The notes under the pieces: generated by a model
Told to the model about the DNA's origin: nothing
The model's input: only the letters and a program-made list of their open reading frames with translations
The model's database searches: none
Position numbers and translations under genes: made by a program
From: Elysia marginata
Taxonomy: Eukaryota; Mollusca; Gastropoda; Plakobranchidae
NCBI GenBank assembly: GCA_019649035.1
Contig: BMAT01007387.1
Location: 18,224-43,417, forward strand
Reading direction: 5' to 3'
Length of the DNA stretch: 25,194 nucleotides
Shown: one piece after another, positions 9,801 to 17,574 of the stretch
Layout of the letters: each line of letters begins with the position of its first letter
How positions within the stretch are numbered: the stretch's first letter is position 1

Positions 9801-10968
9801 TTGATGCATCTTTATCTCACTTTGAAAATCAAAACAGTATGACTGATTATAATGTGTCTAGGAGAAGTTGTAAACAAATTGCAATGTTTACATGCTGAAG
9901 GTGAAAAAATAAGAAAGCATGTGGCATTTAGGTGGTGTTGTTAAAATAAATAGTAGGTACTACAACTAACTGTTAATAATTAATCAGTACCATAAATTTA
10001 TTCTGTCATGTGTCAAATCTTTTCTTCCAAGCATTTTGTGTAAATTTACTAAACTGATTTAGATTCATTATAAATTTTAGTATGGGTTATTCAAAGTGAT
10101 TGCCGAAATTCTGTCACAATTTAAAAGGTAACCATTTATTTATAATTTTAGTTAGGAATGGGCTACATCTTAGCTTGGTTTTAACTTCAAAACGATTTTC
10201 TTCTAGATAGACTTAAGTAATACCTATATCTAGGCTAGTATAGTATTAGAGGGTGTAATTTTTCCCCCATCCATTGTTATATTTCTATATAGAGATCTAG
10301 TCCTACACCTTTGTTATGTATTAATATGGTGAAATCTAGATTTGGTTCTCTTTATCTAGCAAGCAGTGTAATGACTATTCCAGCCTAGATTTTATTTGTA
10401 AATAAGACCTAGATCTAGATGAATTCGTACTAAGTAGGCTATAAACTAAACTATAGATCTATATCTTTTTTTGAACTAGATCTAGATTTTAGATTTAGAA
10501 TATTACTTTAGATCTCTTGATCTACTTGAAATTTAACTAGATATCTAGTTTTCAATGTGTCTGTACACCAAATGCCATATGAGAACACAAAATTGTCGAA
10601 AAGATGATTCATTTCACCATCCAAACAGTCACTTCCTGTTTGTTTTAACAGAACGTCTTTTTAATACGACGTATTTATTTGGTTCCTCCCAATCACGAGA
10701 TATCCGGGTTGTATTCTAGGTCTCAAGATCTAGATCTAGCTCTAGATTTGGAACTGTAGAAGTGATAACTTTTACAGAGCCTTTGTACTATATTTGCGTG
10801 ATAAAGGTGGCATATATATTGGATATTTAATGAATAGAGTCTAGTTCATTATAACAGGCTGATCAGTAGACTTGGTTTTTTAGTTAGAAGCTTGAAGTGA
10901 AGGCGCCATTGAAATGTAATTTTTGGCCGTGGCTCAAATGAAACCCTAATCTCTTTGTTACTCACCAT
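797..10968 (-). CDS. NRF1 middle-domain (WWP module) protein, multi-exon, 3' end outside the window
   Basis: Seen: five consistent exons join into one frame of about 131 residues that continues left of the window. The order is an initiator Met, then LSAGMERGKDLPPITLDNTS, an IPVL helix, KPAWWPPDVQWRNPK, LRKLVHSCYSYHG..DLL, and an acidic tail (IELAEEDKES). Known: NRF1/Ewg/P3A2 proteins have the same succession after their DNA-binding domain (ELPPLTIDG, a LR.FIPEML helix, KP.WWPEDIPW, then LRTIVKNCYKQHG..DLL). Here no DNA-binding domain precedes it: the start codon sits at the end of exon 1 with an in-frame TGA ten codons upstream (10996-10998). Inferred: a nuclear protein using the NRF1-type interaction module, probably with another DNA-binding domain encoded beyond position 797. 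It is too divergent to be the orthologous NRF1 gene. The introns are about 3.9, 1.2, 0.7 and 4.0 kb and hold most of the local repeats. Confidence 0.78.
861..1514. other. AT-rich intron, nothing recognised
   Basis: Part of the intron between exons 4 and 5 of the NRF1-module gene. No exon, repeat unit or RNA gene could be identified. Confidence 0.5.
1515..1631. repeat. 39-bp tandem repeat, three copies
   Basis: The unit begins CTGATTACAGATCTC and ends GATATCTTTAT. Copies are at 1515-1553, 1554-1592 and 1593-1631. The last two are identical and the first differs at two positions, so this is a recent local expansion inside the intron. Confidence 0.95.
1690..2220. repeat. Degenerate tandem array, about 188-bp period
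   Basis: Corresponding words recur 188 bp apart: ATCAAATTGTAGAGAATT (1782) and ATCAAATTGTTGGGAATT (1970); ACATCAAATTGTTGGG (1968) and ACATAAAAATGTAGG (2156). Between them lie matching blocks such as TTCAGAAAGCTTGACATC / CCCAGAAAACTTAACATC / CTCAGAAAGC, and AAACTTGCATAAATCC / AAATTTGCATAAAAATCC. Two full units and partial units at each end are visible. It resembles old satellite-like sequence and has no coding potential. Confidence 0.8.
2234..2470 (-). CDS. Possible alternative last exon, lysine-rich (78 residues)
   Basis: On the minus strand an acceptor CTTATTTGTTACAG opens a phase-0 frame of 78 codons ending in TGA at 2236-2234. AATAAA follows almost immediately (2232-2227) and again at 2216-2211. 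The phase fits the donor of exon 4. The product is very basic in its second half (RRKAKPKHK, KFKNKKKR) and matches no family I recognise. It could be an alternative terminal exon giving a short isoform, or simply an AT-rich chance frame. Confidence 0.25.
   Translation of the reverse strand: MDCNIKETRLSQVLFKDNKRCFEKLRALNIHQKIKFFSKDVRRKAKPKHKLFIEKHQKFKNKKKREIFEPTKCRFPKT
2690..2880. repeat. AGATCTAGA-rich cluster 1
   Basis: Many overlapping TCTAGA/AGATCT words (for example CTCTAGATCTAAATG, TCTAGAGATCTAGAC, TTAGATCTAGAATTTC) occur in 190 bp. The words are not in a fixed register, so this is a simple-sequence-like cluster rather than a tandem array. Confidence 0.8.
3087..3098. promoter_or_regulatory. 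CRE next to an inverted CCAAT box, inside the intron
   Basis: A perfect TGACGTCA (3087-3094) is immediately followed by TTGGC, so the other strand reads GCCAATGACGTCA. The pairing of CCAAT and CRE is common in metazoan promoters, but no exon can be tied to it here. A 131-codon plus-strand frame (2836-3231) covers the site and has no recognisable domain. Confidence 0.25.
3535..4625. mobile_element. Non-autonomous inverted-repeat DNA transposon, 1.09 kb
   Basis: The left end reads CAGGGATGCAAG (3535-3546) and the right end is its exact reverse complement CTTGCATCCCTG (4614-4625). Both sides carry the direct repeat TTACTA (3529-3534 and 4626-4631), consistent with a 6-bp target duplication. The CAGGGATGCAAG start resembles hAT-type termini, but hAT elements normally duplicate 8 bp, so the superfamily is open. 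No transposase frame is present. The right third repeats ATCGG/CCGAT words, and an AGATCTAGA cluster (about 3830-4130) lies within. Confidence 0.7.
3786..4120. repeat. AGATCTAGA-rich cluster 2
   Basis: This is a second dense patch of TCTAGATCT and AGATCTAGA words, for example at 3840-3852, 3918-3927 and 4112-4121. Most of it lies inside the 1.09-kb transposon. It also contains two CAAGATTGCT copies about 40 bp apart. Confidence 0.7.
4867..4968 (-). CDS. Exon 4 of the NRF1-module gene (CYSYHG helix)
   Basis: The exon is 102 bp and phase 0 at both ends. The acceptor is CTTTTTGTTGCAG and the donor GTAAGC. The 34 residues run EERLLILRKLVHSCYSYHG then VADLLCRLDEMPSPE. They align with the NRF1 segment LRTIVKNCYKQHG..DLLYAFED, including the conserved Cys-Tyr, His-Gly and Asp-Leu-Leu positions. 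The spacing from the WWP motif is about the family norm. Confidence 0.85.
4969..5643. other. Intron between exons 3 and 4
   Basis: It contains a short (AC)n run near 5279-5289, several poly-A runs and a TAGGCCTA palindrome at 5027-5034. No other feature is seen. Confidence 0.6.
5644..5805 (-). CDS. Exon 3 of the NRF1-module gene (WWP motif)
   Basis: The exon is 162 bp and phase 0 at both ends. The acceptor is GCATTTCAG and the donor GTGGGC (a weaker but valid GT site). It encodes 54 residues: SYLVTLIPVLVSM, a polar spacer with KMPQEPRFENETD, then KPAWWPPDVQWRNPK. The paired tryptophans followed by P and a W five residues later match the WWPEDIPW core of NRF1. This is the most diagnostic exon in the gene. 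Confidence 0.85.
6245..6635. mobile_element. Tc1/mariner-type MITE, 391 bp
   Basis: The left terminus TAGTTGAACCTGCC (6245-6258) matches the reverse complement of the right terminus (CAGTTGAACCTGCC, read from 6635). Both ends are flanked by TA (6243-6244 and 6636-6637), the Tc1/mariner target duplication. Similarity continues weakly inwards (GGTGACCA against CCGACCACC). There is no transposase frame, so it is non-autonomous. It sits in intron 2. Confidence 0.75.
7044..7106 (-). CDS. Exon 2 of the NRF1-module gene (DLPPITLD motif)
   Basis: The acceptor is TTTCCTTATCAG at 7107 and above, and the donor is GTGAGT at 7043 and below. The 63-bp exon is phase 0 at both ends and encodes 21 residues ending GKDLPPITLDNTSV. 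The LPP(I/L)T(L/I)D string is the NRF1-family hallmark that precedes its interaction region. A second AG at 7100-7101 would give a 56-bp exon that does not fit the phase of exon 1. Confidence 0.75.
7107..10965. other. Intron 1 of the NRF1-module gene
   Basis: Nearly 3.9 kb without a supportable coding exon. Homopolymer tracts are common, including a C run near 8333-8342. A block at about 8150-8215 contains GGTTCAAAGCC on the minus strand, which is weakly like a tRNA B box and may be an old SINE. The end nearest exon 1 carries AGATCT cluster 3. Confidence 0.5.
10225..10750. repeat. AGATCTAGA-rich cluster 3
   Basis: Repeated TCTAGATCT, TAGATCTAGAT and ACTAGATCTAGATTTT words are spread over about 520 bp of intron 1, ending some 200 bp short of exon 1. 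It has the same vocabulary as clusters 1 and 2. Confidence 0.8.
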
Positions 10969-11150
10969 GTCAGTTTTTAATCCAATTTGTAGACTTCACA
11001 TTATAAACCGAAGCTGCACAATCCAGCATCTAACACTTTATAAAGCCAAGGATATTAACATTGGAACAAACAGAATGAACACCAGACTTTACGAACGTGA
11101 AAGAGCAAGGAGCGACAATACACTAATTTCTTTCAACGCTAGCAATACCT
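10966..11150 (-). CDS. Exon 1 of the NRF1-module gene: 5' UTR plus start codon
   Basis: On the minus strand ATG (10968-10966) is followed at once by a consensus donor GTGAGT, so the exon contributes a single phase-0 Met codon. The context GACATG has G at -3. An in-frame TGA at 10998-10996 closes the frame upstream. The 5' end is set only roughly, from the ETS/CRE promoter candidate just above it. The alternative is that exon 1 is wholly untranslated and the Met in exon 2 (in GMERG) is used. Confidence 0.5.
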
Positions 11151-11179
11151 AGTAGGTGTTGTTTCCCCTTGACCTAGTT

Positions 11180-11209
11180 ACTTCCGGTACTTAGATATTC
11201 ATGACGTCA
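11180..11209 (-). promoter_or_regulatory. Candidate promoter of the NRF1-module gene: ETS site plus CRE
   Basis: Read on the minus strand, a perfect CRE palindrome TGACGTCA (11209-11202) is followed by CCGGAAGT, an ETS/GABP-type core (11187-11180). Exon 1 begins some tens of bases downstream. This pair is typical of TATA-less metazoan promoters. The local sequence is also richer in G+C and CpG than the introns to the left. No TATA box was noticed at the expected distance. Confidence 0.45.
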
Positions 11210-11694
11210 GCCGCGTAGGCTTTGGGTTGGGGCCTGGCAGCCTGGCTTTGGGCGTAGATGTTCGATAAGGAGTGGCTCAAAGATATATGAAACGATGTGA
11301 TAATTATTATTCTGATGCAAATTAAATTTTTTGTTTGTCCATTCCCTCACACTCATAAAGACATGAGTGTGGTGTAGGCCTAAGCCGCAAAAACCCGGAC
11401 CAAACCACCGCATGTCCTGTCTGAAACGAACGATGTAGGGTGATATGAACGAATGGAATACCCCGGTAGTTATTATTGTTATGAAGTCTTGTTTCAATGT
11501 TTGCATGGCTTGGTCCAACGGCGATCAATTGAGTTTGGGGGGTCTCTCTTTTTAATAATACACGTACAGTACTTGATTTTTAAGCATGGGCGACATCAGG
11601 TACCAGTGGGCCTACTAGCATTTTCTCTACTGCGACTCCTGTTCAATCTACTTGCATTTTAGCAGAGTACCCGGTATTGAGCTTTATCCTCAAG

Positions 11695-11860
11695 CTATCC
11701 CAGAGCCCATGGCATTGAGGTCTACTGGATTGTATGATATCACAGGACTCAGAGGGTCGAAGCCAATTTAACGGTATGATATCCCAGAGCCCAGGGCATT
11801 GAGGCCAGTTGGCTGGAAAAATATCAGGCTCTAAGGCAATGAGACCTAATACTTGTTGGG
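11695..11860. repeat. 42-bp minisatellite, four diverged copies
   Basis: Units at 11695-11736, 11737-11778, 11779-11820 and a 40-bp unit at 11821-11860 all begin (A/C)TATC and share a core like CCAGAGCCCAGGGCATTGAGG. The first and third are closest. The 42-bp period keeps one frame open, so the minus strand reads as 14-residue repeats (for example CPGLWDI / CHGLWDS), but no gene is supported. Confidence 0.85.
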
Positions 11861-12720
11861 TTTGCAATGGCACTTCACAGTACAGCGTGTTTATTGTTTC
11901 TTACAGCGATCGCTTGACATTTCCTTTGAAAATTTGCACTCAATATTACAACGACCAAACTTAAACGCTTCATGCCCCATTCGCTACACTCCATCTCCTT
12001 TATTTCTGGTCCTTTCTAATCTTCTTCCAACGCCACCCTGTCTACTTTTTCGACCTTGCACTACCTGATCTTGAATTCACCCCGTAGACAGCTGAAATAC
12101 AAAGGGATGGACACAGTCCTTCGTATAGTCCATATTGAGCCATAGTATTGCTATGTTTCCTCGGTCAAATTTCTCATATAGGCCCATTATTTGTGTGATA
12201 TGTCTCAAGGAGCACCGATTGAGTTAGGTCTTTCAAGCTGGTACACATGCCCTTGGAAAATACATGATACATTTAAATACTTTTTAGAGAGTGACCAACA
12301 TCTCCAGACCACGCGCACCAGTTCACGTAGGTCTGCTTTTTATGGTTCAATGATTCTTGGCTGAGAGGACATCTTCCAAAGAGCCTCATTTCATGCTGGC
12401 TCTGTATGAGAAAGCCACAAATGGTGTAAATATTGGCTGCCACTTTCAAGCTTCCAATGACTACAGATGATAACTACTGGAGACAGCCTCTGCACAATCC
12501 AACGGCTCAAAGGTTTTTGAGGTAATTAGCAGTGAATAGAAGGAAGCTTTTCCATTGACAAAGTATTGAGTCCTTGCGCGCCGACGACGAACACGTATGA
12601 CGTTATAACACCTGTAGGTAGCGTGGGTTTACAGCAGACGATTGACTGACGGGCCCCGTTAGCTCATCAGCCACCTTGGATTTCCTCCGCTATGGGTTTC
12701 CTCCTCCTGAGTGGGCCCGT
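11861..12720. other. Upstream region of mixed composition, no gene recognised
   Basis: It is less AT-rich than the introns. A short plus-strand reading near 12385-12460 (containing EPHFMLALYEKATNG) looks protein-like but is closed by TGA and matches nothing I know. It may be decayed transposon coding sequence or chance. Confidence 0.35.
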
Positions 12721-12723
12721 AGC

Positions 12724-12765
12724 CACAGACCTCAACCTTTAAATATTTATAGGTTGAGGTCTGTG
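12724..12765. mobile_element. 42-bp perfect foldback flanked by an 8-bp target duplication
   Basis: CACAGACCTCAACCT (12724-12738) and its exact reverse complement AGGTTGAGGTCTGTG (12751-12765) enclose the 12-base AT loop TTAAATATTTAT. Directly outside, CCCGTAGC occurs on both sides (12716-12723 and 12766-12773). The perfect arms and 8-bp duplication are what an hAT-like insertion would leave, at very small size. Confidence 0.7.
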
Positions 12766-12797
12766 CCCGTAGCGCATATATTGCCAACATTACATGC

Positions 12798-13058
12798 CAC
12801 GTGACTGCTTATGATCACGAGATAAGCTGTCACGGTCGATTGACTATAACATGGGTAGGTCTGTCACGTGCAAGTCATTTGTGACGATGTTAGAACATCG
12901 ACCCAAGCTGGTGGAGGCGATATCTCAAGCTTTACAAAGGCGAGAGTGAAGAGAGTGGAATGTCTAGTATTTATAACAATATACCTAAAAGGAAAATGTA
13001 GGCATATGCAACATTATCAGGAAGGGGGGAAAAGCGAAGCAAGACCCTAGGTCACGTG
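12798..13058. promoter_or_regulatory. Three CACGTG E-boxes within 260 bp
   Basis: GCCACGTGAC (12798-12803 core), GTCACGTGCA (12865-12870) and GTCACGTGAG (13053-13058) are close to the GTCACGTGAC form bound by USF/TFE/MITF-type bHLH-zip factors. They lie about 1.6-1.9 kb upstream of exon 1 of the NRF1-module gene. A distal regulatory role is only inference. Confidence 0.3.
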
Positions 13059-14625
13059 AGTGCTATTATAAGAGAAAACACCTAATTTGCACGATATATC
13101 CCTATTTAGTCTGAATAACCTATGATCTCTCTGAGATATCAAAGATGCCTGCTTCCATACGCCTACTGTTTGGTTTAATCACTTCCGACCACAAAGGTCG
13201 CCTTATTAAGGGCTGTAACTCAGTAATTTTTTTGCCTACATTTTTTGTTTCCCTTGCTCTGTTTGTACGTTCCACTTCATGGGCACGGGTGGGGTGGGGG
13301 ATTGCTGCAAAAGCTGTCGCCTCGAATATGCCCCCGATTACTCCAAATTAGTGAACAGAGTTAGCTCTGATGCTACCATACTCACTAAACGCACGTTTTA
13401 AAATTGACCCCTTGTTGCAGTGATCATTTCTGCAGTAATTTTTTCGCCCTCATACCATCGATTCTACATTTCAATTTCACTGTGGTGCTTTTTATTTTTG
13501 TTGTTTTCCTCCTTACGTCACAATTAAAAGAAATAAAAGAAGTAAAATAGGACCTTTTTATAACCAATTAATCTAACTGATAGTTAAATGCCCTTGCTTA
13601 TTTTATTCTTAACTCCTATAAGATTTTTTTAAAAATCTGGAATTTATGGTCTCTGAAGATCGTGAACAGAAACGGTACTGGCATCTCCTTCATGTATCTG
13701 TTTAGTACTACCCGGCACACAGCAAGGAAAATCAGGGCGAGATATTGGTACTCAATAGTAACTTATGCATCACATTTTTGTAAAGCTTGTGCTGTCATGA
13801 TGTATTTTTTCTGTACACTATAACCCCCCTTGTAAGAAAACAGGGAAACCTTATGGATAGTATTAGTACTAATAGTAGGATACAAATTACAAGAGCTATA
13901 CTTGTCGGCGTATGGTAGGCCCACTCGTACAGAAGACGTAAGAGCAGGTTATTCGAATTACTGCACACCTACGTTACATGAATCTGACTCTGTCTGCATC
14001 AGGATTATTCAGCCTTATCAGTACCTTTAAAATCTTAAGTCAGCTCTGCTTAAGTCGATTTCCAGTTAATTTGATTCTTTGTGTGTGTGTGTGAGAGAGA
14101 GATGGTGTATGTGTATGTGTATCCTGAAGACAGTTATATATATATAGTATTAAGACTTCAGCGTTACTCGATTCCGCACGTCATAAGTTGGTGTAATTGG
14201 TTTTGTCCGCTTGAGTTGACTGTAGCTTGCTTTACTCGACCTCCAGAACATCAATTATTTATCATCTAGATTCTTTCTCCTCCTGATTCATCGCCTATAT
14301 ATCTTCATTTCCCCTGTCTCATCTCTCTATCTTCGAACCGTAAATTTCAGCTTGGAACTAATTGCAATGTAGACCTGTTCATTGACAGCAACAGTGAAAG
14401 CAGTCTGGTCCTGGCTTAATTCTTGTCAGAGGAAGACCATGCCATTTCATATGTAAGTTTTGTAACCTCTAAAAGTTTCATTGCGTAGTAAAAAGAATAC
14501 CCGAACTTCAAAACTCTGAGCGCTGCAATATAAGTTATAATTAATCGTACATAATGGCCTGTATTTAATACTGAACTTCTAAGTTGTCGTTCTTTGTTGT
14601 ATTTTTAATGTGCTGTGCTGTTACT
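13059..14625. other. Intergenic sequence with microsatellites
   Basis: It contains (TG)n at 14080-14092 running into (GA)n to 14102, a (TA)6 run at 14135-14146, and a 14-bp palindrome TATTAGTACTAATA at 13861-13874. No gene was identified. Confidence 0.6.
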
Positions 14626-14717
14626 GTTAGCCCAGTTTTTCTGGATTTTTTTTTTTGTTTTTTTTTTTTGTGTTAGCCCAGTTTTTCTGGATTTTTGTTG
14701 TTGTTTTTTTTTTGTTT
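14626..14717. repeat. 46-bp tandem duplication with poly-T
   Basis: GTTAGCCCAGTTTTTCTGG occurs at 14626 and again at 14672, each copy followed by a long T/TTG tract. This is probably a slippage-driven duplication. Confidence 0.9.
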
Positions 14718-15002
14718 TGGCATGGCCTTTCTTATAATCTTAATGACGTTGACTGAACTGAGTACACATTCATTATTTTGTGTACAAAGAAAAAAAAAAG
14801 ATCAACCGTCACCATTACAAGTTGCGTAGCACACTTTCATATAGAGCCTAATCCAAAAAATGCCCTAAGCGCTTAACATGGGTTTCCAGAAAGTCCATTA
14901 CCGACCAAATGTTATTCTGAACACAGAGGATCATGAACTAAAGCGCATTACTCTAGCATACTGACAAAATCGTTCACTGCCTATAGCTGTATAGGCCTAC
15001 CC

Positions 15003-15192
15003 ATTTAACGCCTGAATGAGATCGGGATAAAACGTATATATATATATGGCCTTGAGAAAGGAGGCCATACACGTCATATCCTGATCTCATTCAGGCGTTT
15101 CTCAAGGACTGACCATCGACCTGCCAAGTCTGGGCTCGAACCCAGGACCTCTCAGTCTAAGAACTGAGTGTTTAACACTAGACCACCACGAG
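15003..15192 (-). mobile_element. tRNA-derived SINE with a long 3' hairpin
   Basis: In minus-strand sense the head reads TGGTGGTCTAGTGTTAA (A-box region), CTCAG..CTGAG (anticodon-type stem) and CTGGGTTCGAGCCCAG (T arm with a perfect B box, 15132-15142). The acceptor stem does not pair, so it is not a functional tRNA gene. The body that follows folds on itself: 15007-15023 and 15083-15099 are perfect 17-bp complements, with pairing continuing through GGATA and GGCCT towards a small loop. No clear target duplication was found. Confidence 0.65.
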
Positions 15193-15443
15193 TTCATGAG
15201 AAGATGACCCTAAATACATCTATGTCTTCGCAGTCGTGACATGTAGATTGCACCGGCACATCAAGATATACCACAGGAGAGCCAATTGTTCATACTTCCT
15301 AGAGACAGACACGCCTATGTGTACGCTTGAATTGCCAATTCCGTCCAGCGGTTGGCCTAGAGTTTTTACATTTTCCCACCTACTGTAGGAGTTTTGACTT
15401 CGACCCTGGCCTTTTAATGCAAACATTATGGACAGAACGCTAA

Positions 15444-16615
15444 TGTGTAGCGGCCTTTAGTTGTTTTTGTTAGACCGACTCCAGAGTTTACGGTCGGATT
15501 TCCTACTAAGACTAGTGGGGTTCGATTCCTATCTTGGCAGGCATGGTCTAAATTTACGGCTTAATTCTTGATATAAAGTTTAGGTTCCTTCGCTTCACGC
15601 AACGCGTTGAACGAGTGTGCACTTGGTGTTGGGGCAAGTTTACATTCAAAAGAACCTGGGTTAGACCACCACAAACAGGATAAACAAAACTAAATAACGA
15701 ACTCAACTAGAGAGTTGGCAGTCTAGAGCAACAGTTACTGTAATATCAAAATCAAATGTTCAATATAAGATAATAAAAGGCGGATTTAGGTTATCACATT
15801 AATGACGGATATAGTATAAAGGAAGACAGAGGCATAAGAGAGTTAAAAAAATATTATAGAGCAAACAACTGCAACAAGAATTCCCAAATTACTACCATAG
15901 TACCGAAAAACATACTAACATAAGTTACACAAACCCAAAAAGCTTATCATCCCAAATAACAGAATAACCTAAAAATTACGTCTAGTTTGGCCACACACAA
16001 TAAAGTTCGAGCTCGATAAAATACTTATAAAGTTATAGGCTTCAAATCCGACGACGAGTATCCAGCGACAATCATGACATCCAACGGCGGGAAGCTGGAC
16101 GCTCCCAGAGCCTGACGAGTTCGGCAGACGTGAAAACGTTGGTAAGCAGGGCTACCGTGACCAGTAAATGACTGGTAGGGTGGAGGCCTCAGAGGCCGGC
16201 TAGTGACCACAGGACGGTCAATGCGATGCGGGTAACTGCAGGTGTTACAGCGTGCAGCCAGAGAAAACCGATATCCATCACAAGTACCCTCGGACAGGTC
16301 ACGCCAAGACGCCGGGAAGATTCAGACCTTCAGCAGCCAAGTAGCGTCAGGAGGATGTCAGGATGCCAGGAAGAATGACACCTGACAGGCAGCAAAGGTG
16401 GACTGAAGCGACCTCACAGCTGAGTAGCAAACTGGCTCAGTAGTCGGGCAATTCAAGAGGTTGAGACTCTGCTTGGTATTCTACAGCACACACAGGATAC
16501 TTCCTCTACACGATGTTCAGACGTACAATAATCTAGAAATCTGAAAGTAACATACTACATAGAGCTAGGCATGTGCCTACAAAGTAATGAGTAAGTTGTA
16601 ACAATCTCGGGGCCA
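15444..16615 (+). mobile_element. Possible solo LTR (1.17 kb)
   Basis: The segment begins TGTGTAGCGGCC, ends GGGGCCA (TG..CA) and is bordered by GCTAA on both sides (15439-15443 and 16616-16620). Inside are TATAAA (15815-15820) and AATAAA (15999-16004) in the order expected of an LTR read on the plus strand. It is more GC-rich than its surroundings. No gag-pol frame is present. A tRNA-like B box GGTTCGATTCC (15519-15529) is unexplained. A 5-bp match can arise by chance, so the boundaries are tentative. Confidence 0.35.
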
Positions 16616-16620
16616 GCTAA

Positions 16621-17574
16621 AAATCACAGTAACAAACTATTATCAATAATATTACACAAATAATGGCCAAATTACACTATGGCCCTCAAAAAGGTCTATA
16701 CAATATATACTAAAAAAAACAAAAAAAAAAAAAACAAAGACAAGTGCTCAGGGACTACGCCACTGGATCCTGACTTGCAAGGATATTAAATATTAGAACG
16801 ACTCAACTCCTTACTTAGAAAAATTGTTCTCTGTGAGTCTACATAGTCATGGCGCCAGGCTCGCCAGAACCAAATTTTCATTCTTGAGGCGGGTCCCCAC
16901 CACCAGTCGCCATTATAAAATACACTAAAATGTGCAACGAGGTACTCAGTACTCCCAGACGCATACACAGTCAAGCAGTTCAAACTCACACACAAGCATA
17001 ACATTGCAGTTGCGAGTACGAATCAAAAAGAAGTAGCCTACTGTACAATAGGCCAATAAAAAACTTACAATTGCAACTCAAAACCTGCCCTAACTTTTGG
17101 CAAAGCTTTTGTTAACGGGCATTAAAAAAATTGTCAGTGCTAGAGTGGCGAGCTTTTCAACTGTTGCTCGCATGTATTCAGAAGGTATACTGGCGAGAAA
17201 AGCCCGTCAGGGAACCCATGTGTAGCGCTGGTGAGAAATGAACATTGAATCTGAAAATGAGTTAAAAGGGGTTGAAGAAAGAAGGTTTAATTAAAAAATT
17301 GCAGTGTGAACTAAGCATTTTCCCCCAAGAACGGAAGGGAAATAAAAGTGACGTTTCTGTAAACTTAAGATTTATGTATTTCCCTTAACCTTTTTTTTAC
17401 TTTACTTAATTTGAGCCCTGTAATTGTAGATGGCATATTTGCCAGGATTTGAAACGTCAAAGCAATCTCTTTTATTTGACAAGACTTTTTAACCCACTTC
17501 TTCAAGCATTTGGTCCCTAGTGTTGAGGCTATTGTATTTCCAGTACACATGATTTTTTTTATTTACACTATATT
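16621..17574. other. Intergenic, nothing firm
   Basis: A GC-rich patch near 16850-16930 has TGGCGCCAGG, superficially like a retroelement primer-binding site. No coding region or repeat unit could be supported. Confidence 0.4.

Noticed and set aside
13861..13874. Palindrome TATTAGTACTAATA
   Set aside because: A 14-bp perfect palindrome is not surprising in a 25-kb AT-rich window, and nothing nearby gives it a role.
15120..15192. Functional tRNA gene on the minus strand
   Set aside because: The T arm and B box are good, but the acceptor stem does not pair and the anticodon loop is the wrong size. It is better explained as a SINE head.
16855..16880. Retroelement primer-binding site TGGCGCCAGG
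   Set aside because: Only about seven bases match the usual tRNA-Lys type site, and no gag frame or second LTR follows.
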